From: Streptomyces sp. NBC_01341
GTDB taxonomy: Bacteria; Actinomycetota; Actinomycetes; Streptomycetales; Streptomycetaceae
Assembly: GCF_035946055.1 (NCBI RefSeq)
Contig: NZ_CP108364.1
Span: 5,580,001 to 5,644,000, forward strand
Direction of reading: 5' to 3'
Length of the DNA: 64,000 bases
The notes below the pieces were generated by a model, which saw only the letters and a list, made by a program, of their open reading frames with translations, was not told the origin of the DNA and made no database searches. This document shows positions 34,932-44,461 of this stretch, piece by piece. Within the stretch, counting starts at the first letter, position 1; each line of letters starts with the position of its first letter. The position numbers and the translations under genes were made by a program.

Positions 34932-37643
34932 GTGGCTGAGACGGCATCGAAGAAGACGGCAGACAACCGACCGCGCCTGCTCCTCATGGACGGGCACTCC
35001 CTGGCGTACCGGGCGTTCTTCGCCCTGCCCGCGGAGAATTTCACGACGGCGACGGGGCAGCCGACGAATGCCGTGTACGGCTTCATGTCGATGCTGGCGA
35101 ACACGCTGCGCGACGAGGCGCCCACGCACTTCGCGGTGGCGTTCGACGTGTCCCGCAAGACCTGGCGTGCGCAGGAGTTCCCCGAGTACAAGGCGAACCG
35201 CTCCAAGACCCCCGACGAGTTCAAGGGGCAGGTCGAGCTGATCGGCGAACTGCTGGACGCGATGCACGCGGACCGGTTCGCGGTGGACGGGTTCGAGGCG
35301 GACGACGTCATCGCGACGCTGGCCACGCAGGCCGAGGCGGCGGGCTTCGAGGTCCTGATCGTGACGGGTGACCGGGACTCGTTCCAGCTGATCACGGACA
35401 ACGTGACCGTGCTGTACCCGACGAAGGGCGTCTCCGAGCTGACGCGCTTCACCCCGGAGAAGGTCGAGGAGAAGTACGGCCTCACGCCCGCCCAGTACCC
35501 GGACTTCGCGGCGCTGCGCGGTGACCCGTCGGACAACCTTCCGGGCATCCCCGGCGTGGGGGAGAAGACGGCGGCGAAGTGGATCAACCAGTTCGGTTCG
35601 TTCGCGGAGCTGGTCGAGCGGGCCGACGAGGTCAAGGGCAAGGCCGGCCAGAACTTCCGCGACCACCTGGACGCGGTGAAGATGAACCGTGTGCTGACCG
35701 AGATGGTCCGCGACGTGGAGCTGCCGAAGGTCCCCTCCGAGCTCGAGCGCGCTCCGTACGACCGCACGGCGGTCACCGGTGTGCTGGACGTCCTGGAGAT
35801 CCGTAACCCGAGCCTGCGTGAGCGGCTGCTGGCCGTCGACCCCGGTGCGGAGGAGGCGGCGCCGCCGGAGCCGGCGGCCGGTATCGACCTGGACGGTGCG
35901 GTGCTGGGTCCGGGTGAGGTCGCCCCGTGGCTGGAGGCGCACGGGGCGCAGCCCCTCGGCGTCATGACGGTGGACACCTGGTCGCTGGGCGTCGGCACGG
36001 TCACGGAGGTCGCGCTCGCCGCCGCCGACGGGTCGGCGGCCTGGCTGGACCCGGCCGCGCTCGTGGAGGCCGACGAGCAGGCGTTCGCCGCGTGGGTCGC
36101 CGACCCGCAGCGGCCCAAGGTCATGCACAACGCCAAGAACGCCCTGCGGGTCTTCCCGGAGCAGGGCTGGCGGCTGGACGGCATCACCATGGACACGGCG
36201 CTCGCCGCGTATCTCGTCAAGCCGGGACGTCGTTCCTTCGCCCTGGACGCGCTGACCGTCGAGTACCTCGGCCGTGAGCTGGCACCGGCCGCGTCGGCCG
36301 ACGGGCAGCTCGCCTTCGGCGCGGACGACCGTGCGGAGGCCGACGCCCTGATGGCGCAGGCGCGGGCCGTGCTGGACCTCGGAGACGCCTTCACCGCCCG
36401 GCTGCGGGAGGTCGGGGCCACCGAGTTGCTGCACGACATGGAACTGCCCACGTCGATCATGCTGGCCCGGCTCGAGCGGCACGGCATCGCCGCCGACCGC
36501 GCCCATCTGGAAGGCATGGAGCAGCAGTTCGCCGGTGCGGTGCAGCAGGCGGTGAAGGAGGCGCACGCCTCGGTGGGACGGGAGTTCAACCTCGGCTCGC
36601 CCAAGCAGCTCCAGGAGATCCTCTTCGGTGAACTGGCCCTGCCGAAGACGAAGAAGACGAAGACGGGCTACACGACCGACGCCGACGCCCTGGCCTGGCT
36701 GGCCGCGCAGACCGAACACGAGCTGCCGGTCCTCATGCTGCGCCACCGGGAGCAGGCGAAGCTGCGGGTGACGGTCGAGGGCCTGATCAAGACGATCGGC
36801 GCGGACGGCCGTATCCACACCACGTTCAACCAGACGGTCGCGGCGACCGGCCGGCTCTCCTCGACCGACCCCAACCTGCAGAACATCCCCGTGCGTACGG
36901 ACGAGGGCCGTGCGATCCGCCGGGGTTTCGTCGTCGGCGAGGGCTTCGAGACGCTGATGACGGCCGACTACAGCCAGATCGAGCTGCGGGTCATGGCCCA
37001 CCTCTCCGAGGACGCCGGGCTGATCGAGGCGTTCAACTCGGGCGAGGACCTGCACACGACGGTCGCCTCGCAGGTGTTCGGCGTGGAGAAGACGGCCGTC
37101 GACGCCGAGATGCGCCGCAAGATCAAGGCGATGTCGTACGGACTGGCCTACGGGCTCTCCGCGTTCGGCCTCTCCCAGCAGCTGAACATCGAGGCCGGCG
37201 AGGCGCGCGGGCTGATGGACACCTACTTCCAGCGGTTCGGCGGGGTGCGCGACTACCTGCGCCGGGTCGTCGAGGAGGCCAGGTCCACCGGCTACACCGA
37301 GACGGTCTTCGGCCGCCGCCGGTATCTCCCCGACCTCAACAGCGACAACCGACAGCGGCGCGAGACGGCCGAGCGGATGGCGCTCAACGCTCCCATCCAG
37401 GGCACGGCGGCCGACATCGTGAAGGTCGCGATGCTCAACGTGGACCGTGCGCTGACGAAGGCACGGCTGACGTCGCGGATGCTGCTCCAGGTCCACGACG
37501 AAATCGTCCTGGAGATCGCGAAGGGCGAGCGCGAACAGGTCGAGGAGATCCTGCGCCGCGAGATGTCCACGGCGGTCGAACTCCGTGCGCCGCTGGACGT
37601 CTCGGTCGGCGTCGGCACGGACTGGGAGACCGCCGCGCACTGA
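34932..37643 (+). CDS. polA: DNA polymerase I
   Basis: About 903 residues, the normal actinobacterial length. The 5' nuclease domain starts LLMDGHSLAYRAFFALP. The middle 3'-5' exonuclease-like domain lacks the usual DXE, as in most actinobacterial Pol I, so it is probably inactive. The polymerase domain has TGRLSSTDPNLQNIP, motif A MTADYSQIELRVMAHLS, motif B KIKAMSYGLAYGLSAFGL and motif C LLQVHDEIVLE. It fills gaps and removes RNA primers during replication and repair. The GTG at 34932 follows GGATCGGGGG and is chosen over a longer upstream frame. It converges with the DUF4184 gene four bases away. Confidence 0.97.
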   Translation: MAETASKKTADNRPRLLLMDGHSLAYRAFFALPAENFTTATGQPTNAVYGFMSMLANTLRDEAPTHFAVAFDVSRKTWRAQEFPEYKANRSKTPDEFKGQVELIGELLDAMHADRFAVDGFEADDVIATLATQAEAAGFEVLIVTGDRDSFQLITDNVTVLYPTKGVSELTRFTPEKVEEKYGLTPAQYPDFAALRGDPSDNLPGIPGVGEKTAAKWINQFGSFAELVERADEVKGKAGQNFRDHLDAVKMNRVLTEMVRDVELPKVPSELERAPYDRTAVTGVLDVLEIRNPSLRERLLAVDPGAEEAAPPEPAAGIDLDGAVLGPGEVAPWLEAHGAQPLGVMTVDTWSLGVGTVTEVALAAADGSAAWLDPAALVEADEQAFAAWVADPQRPKVMHNAKNALRVFPEQGWRLDGITMDTALAAYLVKPGRRSFALDALTVEYLGRELAPAASADGQLAFGADDRAEADALMAQARAVLDLGDAFTARLREVGATELLHDMELPTSIMLARLERHGIAADRAHLEGMEQQFAGAVQQAVKEAHASVGREFNLGSPKQLQEILFGELALPKTKKTKTGYTTDADALAWLAAQTEHELPVLMLRHREQAKLRVTVEGLIKTIGADGRIHTTFNQTVAATGRLSSTDPNLQNIPVRTDEGRAIRRGFVVGEGFETLMTADYSQIELRVMAHLSEDAGLIEAFNSGEDLHTTVASQVFGVEKTAVDAEMRRKIKAMSYGLAYGLSAFGLSQQLNIEAGEARGLMDTYFQRFGGVRDYLRRVVEEARSTGYTETVFGRRRYLPDLNSDNRQRRETAERMALNAPIQGTAADIVKVAMLNVDRALTKARLTSRMLLQVHDEIVLEIAKGEREQVEEILRREMSTAVELRAPLDVSVGVGTDWETAAH

Positions 37644-37647
37644 CGTC

Positions 37648-38523
37648 TCAGCCGGCGTCCCGGCCGGCCGGACCCGTCCGTGCGCTCTCCGCACCGGGCC
37701 CCTCCGGCCGGCCGGGGCCTGACTGCCCCCTCCGCAGCCGCATCCACGCCCCGTAAAGGACGAGACCGGCCGCCAGGCCCGCCCCGGCCCCGAAGCAGGC
37801 CGTCGGGACGATGTCGAGGGGACTGTCGATCCGTCCGGACCGGACGTACAGGCGGGCGCACCGGTGGACGGTGCCCAGCAGGACACACAGTGCCAGGAGC
37901 CAGCACGCGCCCAGGCGTTCGGCCCGGCCGAGCACGGGCACGGACTCCGGCCGGGGCACGGGTCCGGCGTCCCGCAGACCCGCGTACACGAAGTGGCCGA
38001 GCACCGCCGCGGCCACCGCCGAACTGCCGTACTGGACGATCTGGAACACGGGGAAGCCGCCGACGCTCCGGCCGAGGACGGGGATCAGCTCCGTGCCCCA
38101 TCGATCGTGATGGGTGAAGGCGTCCCACACGACGTGGGTGCCCGAGCCGATGACGGCGGACACGGAGAACCACGCCGCCAGAGGCAGGACCGGGCCGCCC
38201 GGCTCCCACCGCCGCCCCCGCACGAAGCTGTGGACGCGGCCCTGCGACGTCCCCGGCAGCAGAGCGAGGAGCGGTTCGCGCAACAGCAGCCACAGGGCGA
38301 CCAGGACGCCGGTGACCAGGACATCGACACTGACCACCCCCCACGCCGCGTGTGTGACCGCGCCGAACCCCATCGCCCCGGGGACGACGCTGTCCGCGTA
38401 GTAGGTCAAGTCCGGTGCGAGCGAGCCCGCGACGAGTGCGGAGGCGACCAGAGGGCCCCGGCCCCTCCCGGACCGGCGGACACCGGGGAGAACCGCGGCA
38501 GCGTGGCCGAGCGTGAACGGCAT
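37648..38523 (-). CDS. DUF4184 integral membrane protein
   Basis: About 291 residues with about seven hydrophobic segments. The start MPFTLGHAAAVLP and GSLAPDLTYYA plus THVVWDAFTHHD match the DUF4184 family, whose His and Asp residues resemble metal-binding sites of membrane hydrolases such as YdjM. Function unknown. The C-terminal 30 residues are polar and Gly/Arg-rich. Its start is 187 bases from the divergent transglycosylase gene. Confidence 0.82.
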   Translation of the reverse strand: MPFTLGHAAAVLPGVRRSGRGRGPLVASALVAGSLAPDLTYYADSVVPGAMGFGAVTHAAWGVVSVDVLVTGVLVALWLLLREPLLALLPGTSQGRVHSFVRGRRWEPGGPVLPLAAWFSVSAVIGSGTHVVWDAFTHHDRWGTELIPVLGRSVGGFPVFQIVQYGSSAVAAAVLGHFVYAGLRDAGPVPRPESVPVLGRAERLGACWLLALCVLLGTVHRCARLYVRSGRIDSPLDIVPTACFGAGAGLAAGLVLYGAWMRLRRGQSGPGRPEGPGAESARTGPAGRDAG

Positions 38524-38710
38524 GGCGGCAAGTATGCGGGTGAGCCCGCGTCATCCGTCCGGGGCGAAGCGACGACTTGGCGACGTGAAGCTGAAGAAAC
38601 GGTAAGAACCAGTGGGGGCCGGTGTCCGGGCGCCGGGAGTTGTCGTAGGGTCGCCTGAGTCCTCGCGCTGGGGAGCGCGGGCAGCCGCCGACGGGGAGGG
38701 ACCGACACAC

Positions 38711-40396
38711 ATGGCAGCGCAATTCGGCCGCAGACTGCGCAGGGGGGCCACCACCACCGCGGTGGCGGCGGCAGCCGTGGCAGCCCTGTCCGCCTCGCAG
38801 GCTCCCGCGGCACCGCAGCCCGACAGCGCCGGCGACCAGAAGGCGGCCGGCGCGACGCCGTCCGGGGACAGTGCCGCCACCGGCAACTCCCCGTACCACA
38901 CGGACCTTCCGCCGCTCGTCACCCCGAACAAGCCCGGCTCGTCATCGAATCTTCCGGTGACCGGCAGCGCCGAATCAGGGATACCCGCCTCGATCCTGGC
39001 GGCCTACAAGAAGGCCGAGCAGGGTCTCGCGAGCACCGACGCCGCCTGCAGGCTTCCCTGGCAGCTCCTCGCCGCCATCGGCAAGGTCGAGTCGGGCCAG
39101 GCCCGCGGCGGCAAGGTCGACACGAACGGCACGACCTTCTCGCCGATCCTCGGCCCGGCCCTCAACGGCCAGGGCTTCGCGTTGATCAAGGACACCGACG
39201 GCGGTGCGTACGACGGGGACTCGACCCACGACCGTGCGGTCGGCCCGATGCAGTTCATCCCGTCCACCTGGGAGACCTGGGGCCAGGACGGCAACGGCGA
39301 CGGTCGCAAGGACCCCAACAACATCTACGACGCGGCGCTGGCCGCCGGGCGGTACCTCTGCGCCGGCACCCGCGACCTGTCGCTCGCCCAGGACCTCGAC
39401 CGGGCGGTGCTGAGCTACAACCACTCGCAGGAGTATCTGCGCACGGTGCGCTCCTGGTTCGACTTCTACAACCGGGGCACCCACGAGGTCCCCGACGGCA
39501 CCGGTGTCCTCCCCGTGGACGCGGGCAACGGCATGACCAGCCCGTCACCCACGCCCCCGTCCGGGCAGGGCGGCGGCAGCACACCTCCGCCGAGCAGCGG
39601 CCCGAAGCCGCCGGCGCAGGGCGGCGGGAAGCCTCCAGGCACCGACCCCACGCCGCCTCCTCCGACGAAGCCCCCGACCACCCCGCCGACGACCCCGCCC
39701 GCACCGGCGACCCTCGGCAGCCTGGAGAACGCGGGTACCGCGCCTCTGAAGGCCACCGCCGGCGACGCGTTCGCGCAGCGCGTCAAGGTCCGGGCGAGGA
39801 ACACCCTCGGCGCCCCGCTCGCCAAGGCATCGGTCACCTTCACCGTGGTCGGTGACACGGACGCCCGCTTCGCCGGCGGGAGGACCATGGTCACCGCGAG
39901 CACCGGAAGCGACGGCACCGTCACGGCACCGGTTCTGACGGCGGGTGAGAAGACCGGCGAATTCAAGGTGACGGCCGTCGCCGGCACCGTCAAACCGCGC
40001 ACCCTCACCTACACGGCGAGCGTCACCGCCCGGCAGGCGGACGCCATCGCACGGACCGACGACAAGGTGCTGACGGCCGCTCCGGGTGCCCAGTTCGCCG
40101 ACCGGGTCCAGGTCCGGGCGACGTACAGGGGCAAGGGGCTCGCGGACACCGCCGTCACGGCCACGATGATCACCGACGCGGAGACGCCGGCCGAGAACGA
40201 CAAGGGACCGCACTTCAAGGACGCGGACGGCAAGGCCGTACGCACCCTCGACCTGACCACCGGCGCCGACGGGCTCCTGGAGCTCCCGGAGATCTACGCC
40301 GACGGCGTCGAGGGCACCTACAAGCTGCGGCTCACCACGGCGAACGGCGTCACGCTGGTCATCGAGCTGAAGGTCGAGGCCGCCCCCGCGGCCTGA
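38711..40396 (+). CDS. secreted lytic transglycosylase with Ig-like repeats
   Basis: About 561 residues. A signal peptide covers roughly residues 1-36. Residues about 95-265 form an MltB/SLT-type lytic transglycosylase domain: catalytic Glu in AAIGKVESG, RAVGPMQFIPSTWETW, then AALAAGRYLCAG and AVLSYNHSQEYL. A Pro/Gly/Thr-rich linker of about 70 residues follows, then two Ig-like or Big-type beta repeats (KVRARNTLGAPLAKASVTFTV in part; QVRATYRGKGLADTAV). It cuts peptidoglycan glycan strands outside the cell; the linker and repeats would reach across the wall. ATG 38711 with GGGAGGG upstream is chosen over an upstream frame. Confidence 0.9.
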   Translation: MAAQFGRRLRRGATTTAVAAAAVAALSASQAPAAPQPDSAGDQKAAGATPSGDSAATGNSPYHTDLPPLVTPNKPGSSSNLPVTGSAESGIPASILAAYKKAEQGLASTDAACRLPWQLLAAIGKVESGQARGGKVDTNGTTFSPILGPALNGQGFALIKDTDGGAYDGDSTHDRAVGPMQFIPSTWETWGQDGNGDGRKDPNNIYDAALAAGRYLCAGTRDLSLAQDLDRAVLSYNHSQEYLRTVRSWFDFYNRGTHEVPDGTGVLPVDAGNGMTSPSPTPPSGQGGGSTPPPSSGPKPPAQGGGKPPGTDPTPPPPTKPPTTPPTTPPAPATLGSLENAGTAPLKATAGDAFAQRVKVRARNTLGAPLAKASVTFTVVGDTDARFAGGRTMVTASTGSDGTVTAPVLTAGEKTGEFKVTAVAGTVKPRTLTYTASVTARQADAIARTDDKVLTAAPGAQFADRVQVRATYRGKGLADTAVTATMITDAETPAENDKGPHFKDADGKAVRTLDLTTGADGLLELPEIYADGVEGTYKLRLTTANGVTLVIELKVEAAPAA

Positions 40397-40421
40397 CCCG
40401 CCCGCGAGGACACCGGGCGCC

Positions 40422-40631
40422 GTGGAGCGGGCGCCCGGTGGCGAGCAGGCCGACGGCACCGTCGTCGGGCGGGCGCTGACCCAGTTCGGTGACACCGCCG
40501 ACGGTTTCACCGCGAGCCTGACGGTCTACCTGCCCACCGAGCGTCCGCAGGACGTGCTGGAGCAGCATCTCCGCCACTACGCAGCCGAGTTCAGGAACCG
40601 GATCGTCGCCGCCGCGTCGGCGCGCGCCTGA
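40422..40631 (+). CDS. small hypothetical protein
   Basis: A 69-codon frame from GTG with near 100% G/C wobble, between the transglycosylase stop and the convergent hrpB gene. It contains GRALTQFGDTADGFTASLTVYLPTERP and DVLEQHLRHYAAEF in part, which looks like a real soluble fold, but no family is recognised. A GAGGA lies about 12 bases upstream. It could be a short real gene or the remnant of a longer one; nothing in its length settles this. Confidence 0.4.
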   Translation: MERAPGGEQADGTVVGRALTQFGDTADGFTASLTVYLPTERPQDVLEQHLRHYAAEFRNRIVAAASARA

Positions 40632-40688
40632 GATGCCGTGGGAGGGCGGGCCACCGGAGCCCGCACACGCCGCCCCGCCCCCGGACGC

Positions 40689-43190
40689 CTACTCCCGCCG
40701 CAGCCGCGCCGAGGTGAAGCGGGTCGCCTCCGTCGTCGTCGGGTCCTCCGGCCACGGGTGCTTCGGGTAGCGGCCCCGCAGCTCCGCCCGCACGCTCCTG
40801 TACCCCTCCCGCCAGAACGACGCCAGGTCCGCCGTCACCGCCGCGGGCCGGCCCGCGGGCGACAGCAGGTGGACCAGGAGTGGCACCCCGGCGACCCGGG
40901 GCGTCTCCCGCAGCCCGAACAGCTCCTGGAGCTTCACCGCGAGTACGGGCTGCTCGCCGGCGTAGTCGAGGCGGATTCTTGAGCCGGTGGGCACCTCGAT
41001 CCGCTCCGGCGCGAGTTCGTCGAGGCGGGCCGCGTCGCCCGTCGACCACGGCAGGAGCCTGCGCAGCGCCTGCCCCGCGTCGATCCGCCCCAGGTCCGCG
41101 CGTCGCCCGGCCCGTGACAGCTCCGGCTCCAGCCACTCGTCGGCACGCGCGAGCAGCGCCTCGTCGGACACGTCGGGCCAGGACGTGCCGAGCACCCGGT
41201 GCAGGAACGCGAGTCGCAGCCGCAGTTGTTCGCTGTCCCTGCTCCACCGCAGGAGCCCGGGCCCCTCGCGGCGCAGCCCCTCCAGCAGCGCCCCGCGCAC
41301 CAGCTCCGGGGCCGGCCGGCGCAGGGAGCGCGCCGACAGCTCGATCGCGCCCAGGCGTTCCACGGACCGCGCCACGACGTCGCCGTCCGCCCAGCGGACC
41401 TCCTCGCCGGAGAACCGCAGGTGCCCGGCCGCCAGCCGAGCCGTGTCCTCGTCGATGACGGCCGCCAGCCACACCCGCGCGGAGGCCGCGTGGGCGGGCC
41501 GGTCGGCGACCGCGACGGCGAGCCACGGGGCGCTGCGCAGCCGTGAGCCGTCACCCAGCGTGGCGCCCGTTCCCGACGCCATCAGGAACGCCCCCTCACC
41601 CCGGGCGCGAGCCACGCGCTCCGGGAACGCCAGCGCCGCGACCAGACCCACCGCGGCGTCGTCCGTACCGATTCCGTCGTCCTTTCCCCGGCCGGAGGAC
41701 TGCGACAGCCGCCGCACCTCCTGCCGCCACCGCGCGGCGTAGCCGTCCCCGCCCCGCCGTGCCGTGCGCAACGCGTGTGCCAGGTCGTCGCCGTACTCGC
41801 GCGGAGGCTGCTCGCTCAGCAGGGCCACGACCTCCGCCGCCCGACGTCCGCCCACCTCCCGCGCACCGTCCAGGAGGGCGCGGGCCAGCCGGGGGTGCAG
41901 GCCGAGACGGGACATCCGCACGCCCCGGTCCGTCGCCCGGCCCGCGGTGTCCACCGCGCCGACCGCAACCAGCACCTCGCGCGCCGCGCCCATCGCCCCG
42001 GCGGGCGGAGCGTCCAGGAGTGCGAGCCCGGAGGCGTCCGGGTCGCCCCAGCACGCCGCCTGCAGGGCGAACGCCGCCAGATCGGCCACCTTGATCTCGG
42101 GGGAGGGGTAGGCGGCCAGCCTCCCGTCCTCCGCCACGTCCCAGCAGCGGTACACCGCGCCCGGAGCCTCACGTCCCGCGCGGCCCGCCCGCTGGCGTCC
42201 GGCCGCCCGCGACGCGCGTACGGTCGTCAGCGCGCTCAGCCCCCGCGCGTGGTCGGTGCGCGGCTCCCTGGCCAGCCCGGAGTCCACGACGACCCGTACC
42301 CCGGGCACCGTCAGGGACGACTCGGCGACGGACGTGGCCAGCACCACCCGGCGCCCGCCCGACGGCCCGGCGAGCACCGCGTCCTGCACCGCCGCCGGGG
42401 CGCGGCCGTGGACCTGGAGGATCTCCGCTCCCGCCCCGGTGAGCATCCCCGCGACGCGGCCGATCTCCCCGACGCCGGGCAGGAAGCACAGGACGTCGCC
42501 CTCCCGCTCGGCGAGAGCCCGGCGCACCACGCCGGCCACGTGCGTCAGCAGGGCCGGGTCGACCCTGACCCCGTGCGGCGGGCGCACCGGCGTGGAGGGC
42601 GGCGCCCACACCACCTCCACCGGGTGCGACACGCCCCGGGCCTCGACGACCGGGGCGTCGCCCAGCAGGCGTGCCCAGCCCTCCGCGTCCGTGGTCGCCG
42701 ACGCCGCGACCAGCCGGAGCTCCGGTCGGATCGTCTCGCGTACGTCGAGGAGGAAGGCCGCGGCCGTGTCCGCGTCCAGGTGGCGTTCGTGGCACTCGTC
42801 GATGACCACCACATCGGTGCCGGGGAGTTCCTGGTCGCGCTGCAGGCGCTGGAGCAGCACGCCCGTGGTCACGACCTCCACCACGGTCCCGGGCCCCACC
42901 ACCCGTTCCCCGCGCACCGTGAACCCGACCCGGCCGCCGGGCTGCTCGCCGAGCAGCCACGCCATCCGCCGCGCCGCCGCCCGGGCCGCGATCCGGCGCG
43001 GTTCGGCGACGAGCACGCGGCGGGCCGGCCCGCCCCCGGCCAGGCCGGCCAGCACCAGGGGGACGAGGGTCGTCTTGCCGGTCCCCGGCGGGGCGCAGAG
43101 CACTGCGGCACCGCGCTCGTCGAGCGCCCGCTGCAGGGCGGGCACGGCGGTGCGGACGGGCAATTGGTCCAGGGCGTCGGTACGGATCAC
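40689..43190 (-). CDS. hrpB: ATP-dependent helicase HrpB
   Basis: About 833 residues. DEAH-type helicase motifs: Walker A PPGTGKTT near residue 35, EPRRIAAR, IDECHERHL, SATTD, FLPGVGEIGR, ATSVAESSLTVPGV and QRAGRAGREAPG. The C-terminal region has the HrpB-specific OB-fold end (FSGEEVRWADGD, ELFGLRETPRVAGVP, HLLSPAGRPAAVTADL). It is an RNA or DNA helicase of unproven role. The GTG at 43190 with GGGGGC upstream is chosen; the longer upstream frame overlaps the methyltransferase. Confidence 0.93.
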   Translation of the reverse strand: MIRTDALDQLPVRTAVPALQRALDERGAAVLCAPPGTGKTTLVPLVLAGLAGGGPARRVLVAEPRRIAARAAARRMAWLLGEQPGGRVGFTVRGERVVGPGTVVEVVTTGVLLQRLQRDQELPGTDVVVIDECHERHLDADTAAAFLLDVRETIRPELRLVAASATTDAEGWARLLGDAPVVEARGVSHPVEVVWAPPSTPVRPPHGVRVDPALLTHVAGVVRRALAEREGDVLCFLPGVGEIGRVAGMLTGAGAEILQVHGRAPAAVQDAVLAGPSGGRRVVLATSVAESSLTVPGVRVVVDSGLAREPRTDHARGLSALTTVRASRAAGRQRAGRAGREAPGAVYRCWDVAEDGRLAAYPSPEIKVADLAAFALQAACWGDPDASGLALLDAPPAGAMGAAREVLVAVGAVDTAGRATDRGVRMSRLGLHPRLARALLDGAREVGGRRAAEVVALLSEQPPREYGDDLAHALRTARRGGDGYAARWRQEVRRLSQSSGRGKDDGIGTDDAAVGLVAALAFPERVARARGEGAFLMASGTGATLGDGSRLRSAPWLAVAVADRPAHAASARVWLAAVIDEDTARLAAGHLRFSGEEVRWADGDVVARSVERLGAIELSARSLRRPAPELVRGALLEGLRREGPGLLRWSRDSEQLRLRLAFLHRVLGTSWPDVSDEALLARADEWLEPELSRAGRRADLGRIDAGQALRRLLPWSTGDAARLDELAPERIEVPTGSRIRLDYAGEQPVLAVKLQELFGLRETPRVAGVPLLVHLLSPAGRPAAVTADLASFWREGYRSVRAELRGRYPKHPWPEDPTTTEATRFTSARLRRE

Positions 43191-43237
43191 GCCCCCAGTC
43201 TCGTACGCCGTCCCCGCGACGGGAGCGCGGCCGGTGC

Positions 43238-44065
43238 CTACGCGTCGTCGCGGCCGTCCCGCTCGCAGACGAAGATCGCGGTCCCGGGGATGAGGTTGCC
43301 GCGCAGCGGGGACCAGCCGCCCCACTCCTGGTGGTTCCAGGCGGGCCACTCCGGCTCCACCAGGTCGACCAGCCGGAAACCGCCCGCCACCACGTCCCGG
43401 ACGCGGTCGCCGAGCGTCCTGTGGTGCTCCACGTACACGGCGTCACCCGCCTCGTCCTGCTCGACGTACGGCACGCGGTCGAAGTACGAGGCGGCGACGG
43501 AGAGGCCCTCGGGCCCTGGCTCGTCGGGGAACGCCCAGCGGATCGGGTGCGTCACGGAGAAGACCCAGCGCCCGCCGGGCCTCAGCACCCGGTGCACCTC
43601 GCGGAACACCCGCACGGGGTCGGCGACGAAGGGCACCGCGCCGTAGGCGGAGCAGGCCAGGTCGAAGGAGCTGTCCCGGAAGGGGAGCCGCCCCGCGTCC
43701 GCCTCGACGAGGGGCACGTCACCACCGATGCGCAGGGCGTGCTGGAGCTGGCGGTGGGAGAGGTCCAGGGCCACCGGTCTGGCCCCCCGGGAGGCGAGCC
43801 AGCGGGAGCACTGGGCGGCGCCCGCGCCGATCTCCAGGACGTCGAGCCCCTCCAGGGCGGACGCGGGCCCCAGCAGGGCGGCCTCGGCCTCGTCGAGGCC
43901 CTCCGGGCCCCAGACGAAACGGTCGTCCCCGAGGAAGGACCCGTGGTCGCTCTGGTACTCGTCGGCGTTGCGGTCCCACCAGCCGCGGCTCGCCCGGCTG
44001 CTCTCGGCCTCACCGGCGTCCCGGCGGGTCGCTTCGGGTTCGGACCCGTGCATGTCTTGGCTCAT
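43238..44065 (-). CDS. class I SAM-dependent methyltransferase
   Basis: About 275 residues. Motif I LDVLEIGAGAAQCSRWLA is present near residue 75, followed by ADAGRLPFRDSSFDLACSAYGAV and HRVLRPGGRWVFSVTHP in part, a standard Methyltransf_11 layout. The N-terminal 30 residues are polar (GSEPEATRRDAGEAESS). The substrate is not indicated; it lies 47 bases upstream of hrpB on the same strand and the two may be co-transcribed. Confidence 0.88.
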   Translation of the reverse strand: MSQDMHGSEPEATRRDAGEAESSRASRGWWDRNADEYQSDHGSFLGDDRFVWGPEGLDEAEAALLGPASALEGLDVLEIGAGAAQCSRWLASRGARPVALDLSHRQLQHALRIGGDVPLVEADAGRLPFRDSSFDLACSAYGAVPFVADPVRVFREVHRVLRPGGRWVFSVTHPIRWAFPDEPGPEGLSVAASYFDRVPYVEQDEAGDAVYVEHHRTLGDRVRDVVAGGFRLVDLVEPEWPAWNHQEWGGWSPLRGNLIPGTAIFVCERDGRDDA

Positions 44066-44461
44066 CGTGCCCGTCGTTGTAGTTTGCCTTCACCCGCTGC
44101 GCGCGGTGCCTCCACGGGTCGTACGGGTGAGTGCGCCCGTGTGCGCGCGGCACTTCGCCGTGGCCGATGTGGCCTCGGCGAACGTGAGTTGTGCCGGGAT
44201 TGGGGCGCTCTGCCCCGGGTGTGCGCCTTCGCGCATTGACCCTGTCCGGCTGCCCCCGTATGCTACAAGTTGCGCTGCGAGCCTGCGCGCCTCAGACCTA
44301 GCAGGCCGCGCTCGCGTCTGTTGCATGTCCCCTCGGTTGTCGAGGCGCCTTTCCGGAAACGGGCAGGTGCTTTCCCGGCTGTCCGGCTTCTGCAGAGGCG
44401 ATACGGGCTTTCGGCGTAGCAGTACCTACGACTCACTGTCCGTACCGGAGCCCTTTCCCAC
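44066..44461 (+). other. rpsA promoter and leader region
   Basis: 396 bases without a gene. It holds the rpsA promoter (44235-44263) and about 190 bases of structured leader. The leader has several GC-rich inverted patches but no hairpin I can define with confidence. Long rpsA leaders take part in S1 autoregulation in other bacteria; whether that holds here is inference. Confidence 0.5.
44235..44263 (+). promoter_or_regulatory. vegetative promoter of rpsA
   Basis: TTGACC (44235-44240), a 17-base spacer, then TATGCT (44258-44263), close to the HrdB consensus. Transcription should start near 44270, about 190 bases before the rpsA start codon. Confidence 0.75.

Noticed and set aside
34023..37886. 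Very long minus-strand frame across polA and into the oxidoreductase
   Set aside because: Low-complexity Arg/Pro/Val translation opposite a clearly real polA gene.
38524..38710. c-di-AMP (ydaO-type) riboswitch before the secreted transglycosylase
   Set aside because: Such riboswitches precede wall-hydrolase genes in Streptomyces, but the leader here is short and I could not align its conserved core.
44270..44461. Defined S1-binding pseudoknot in the rpsA leader
   Set aside because: Several GC-rich pairings are possible by eye but none is clearly best, so no structure is claimed.
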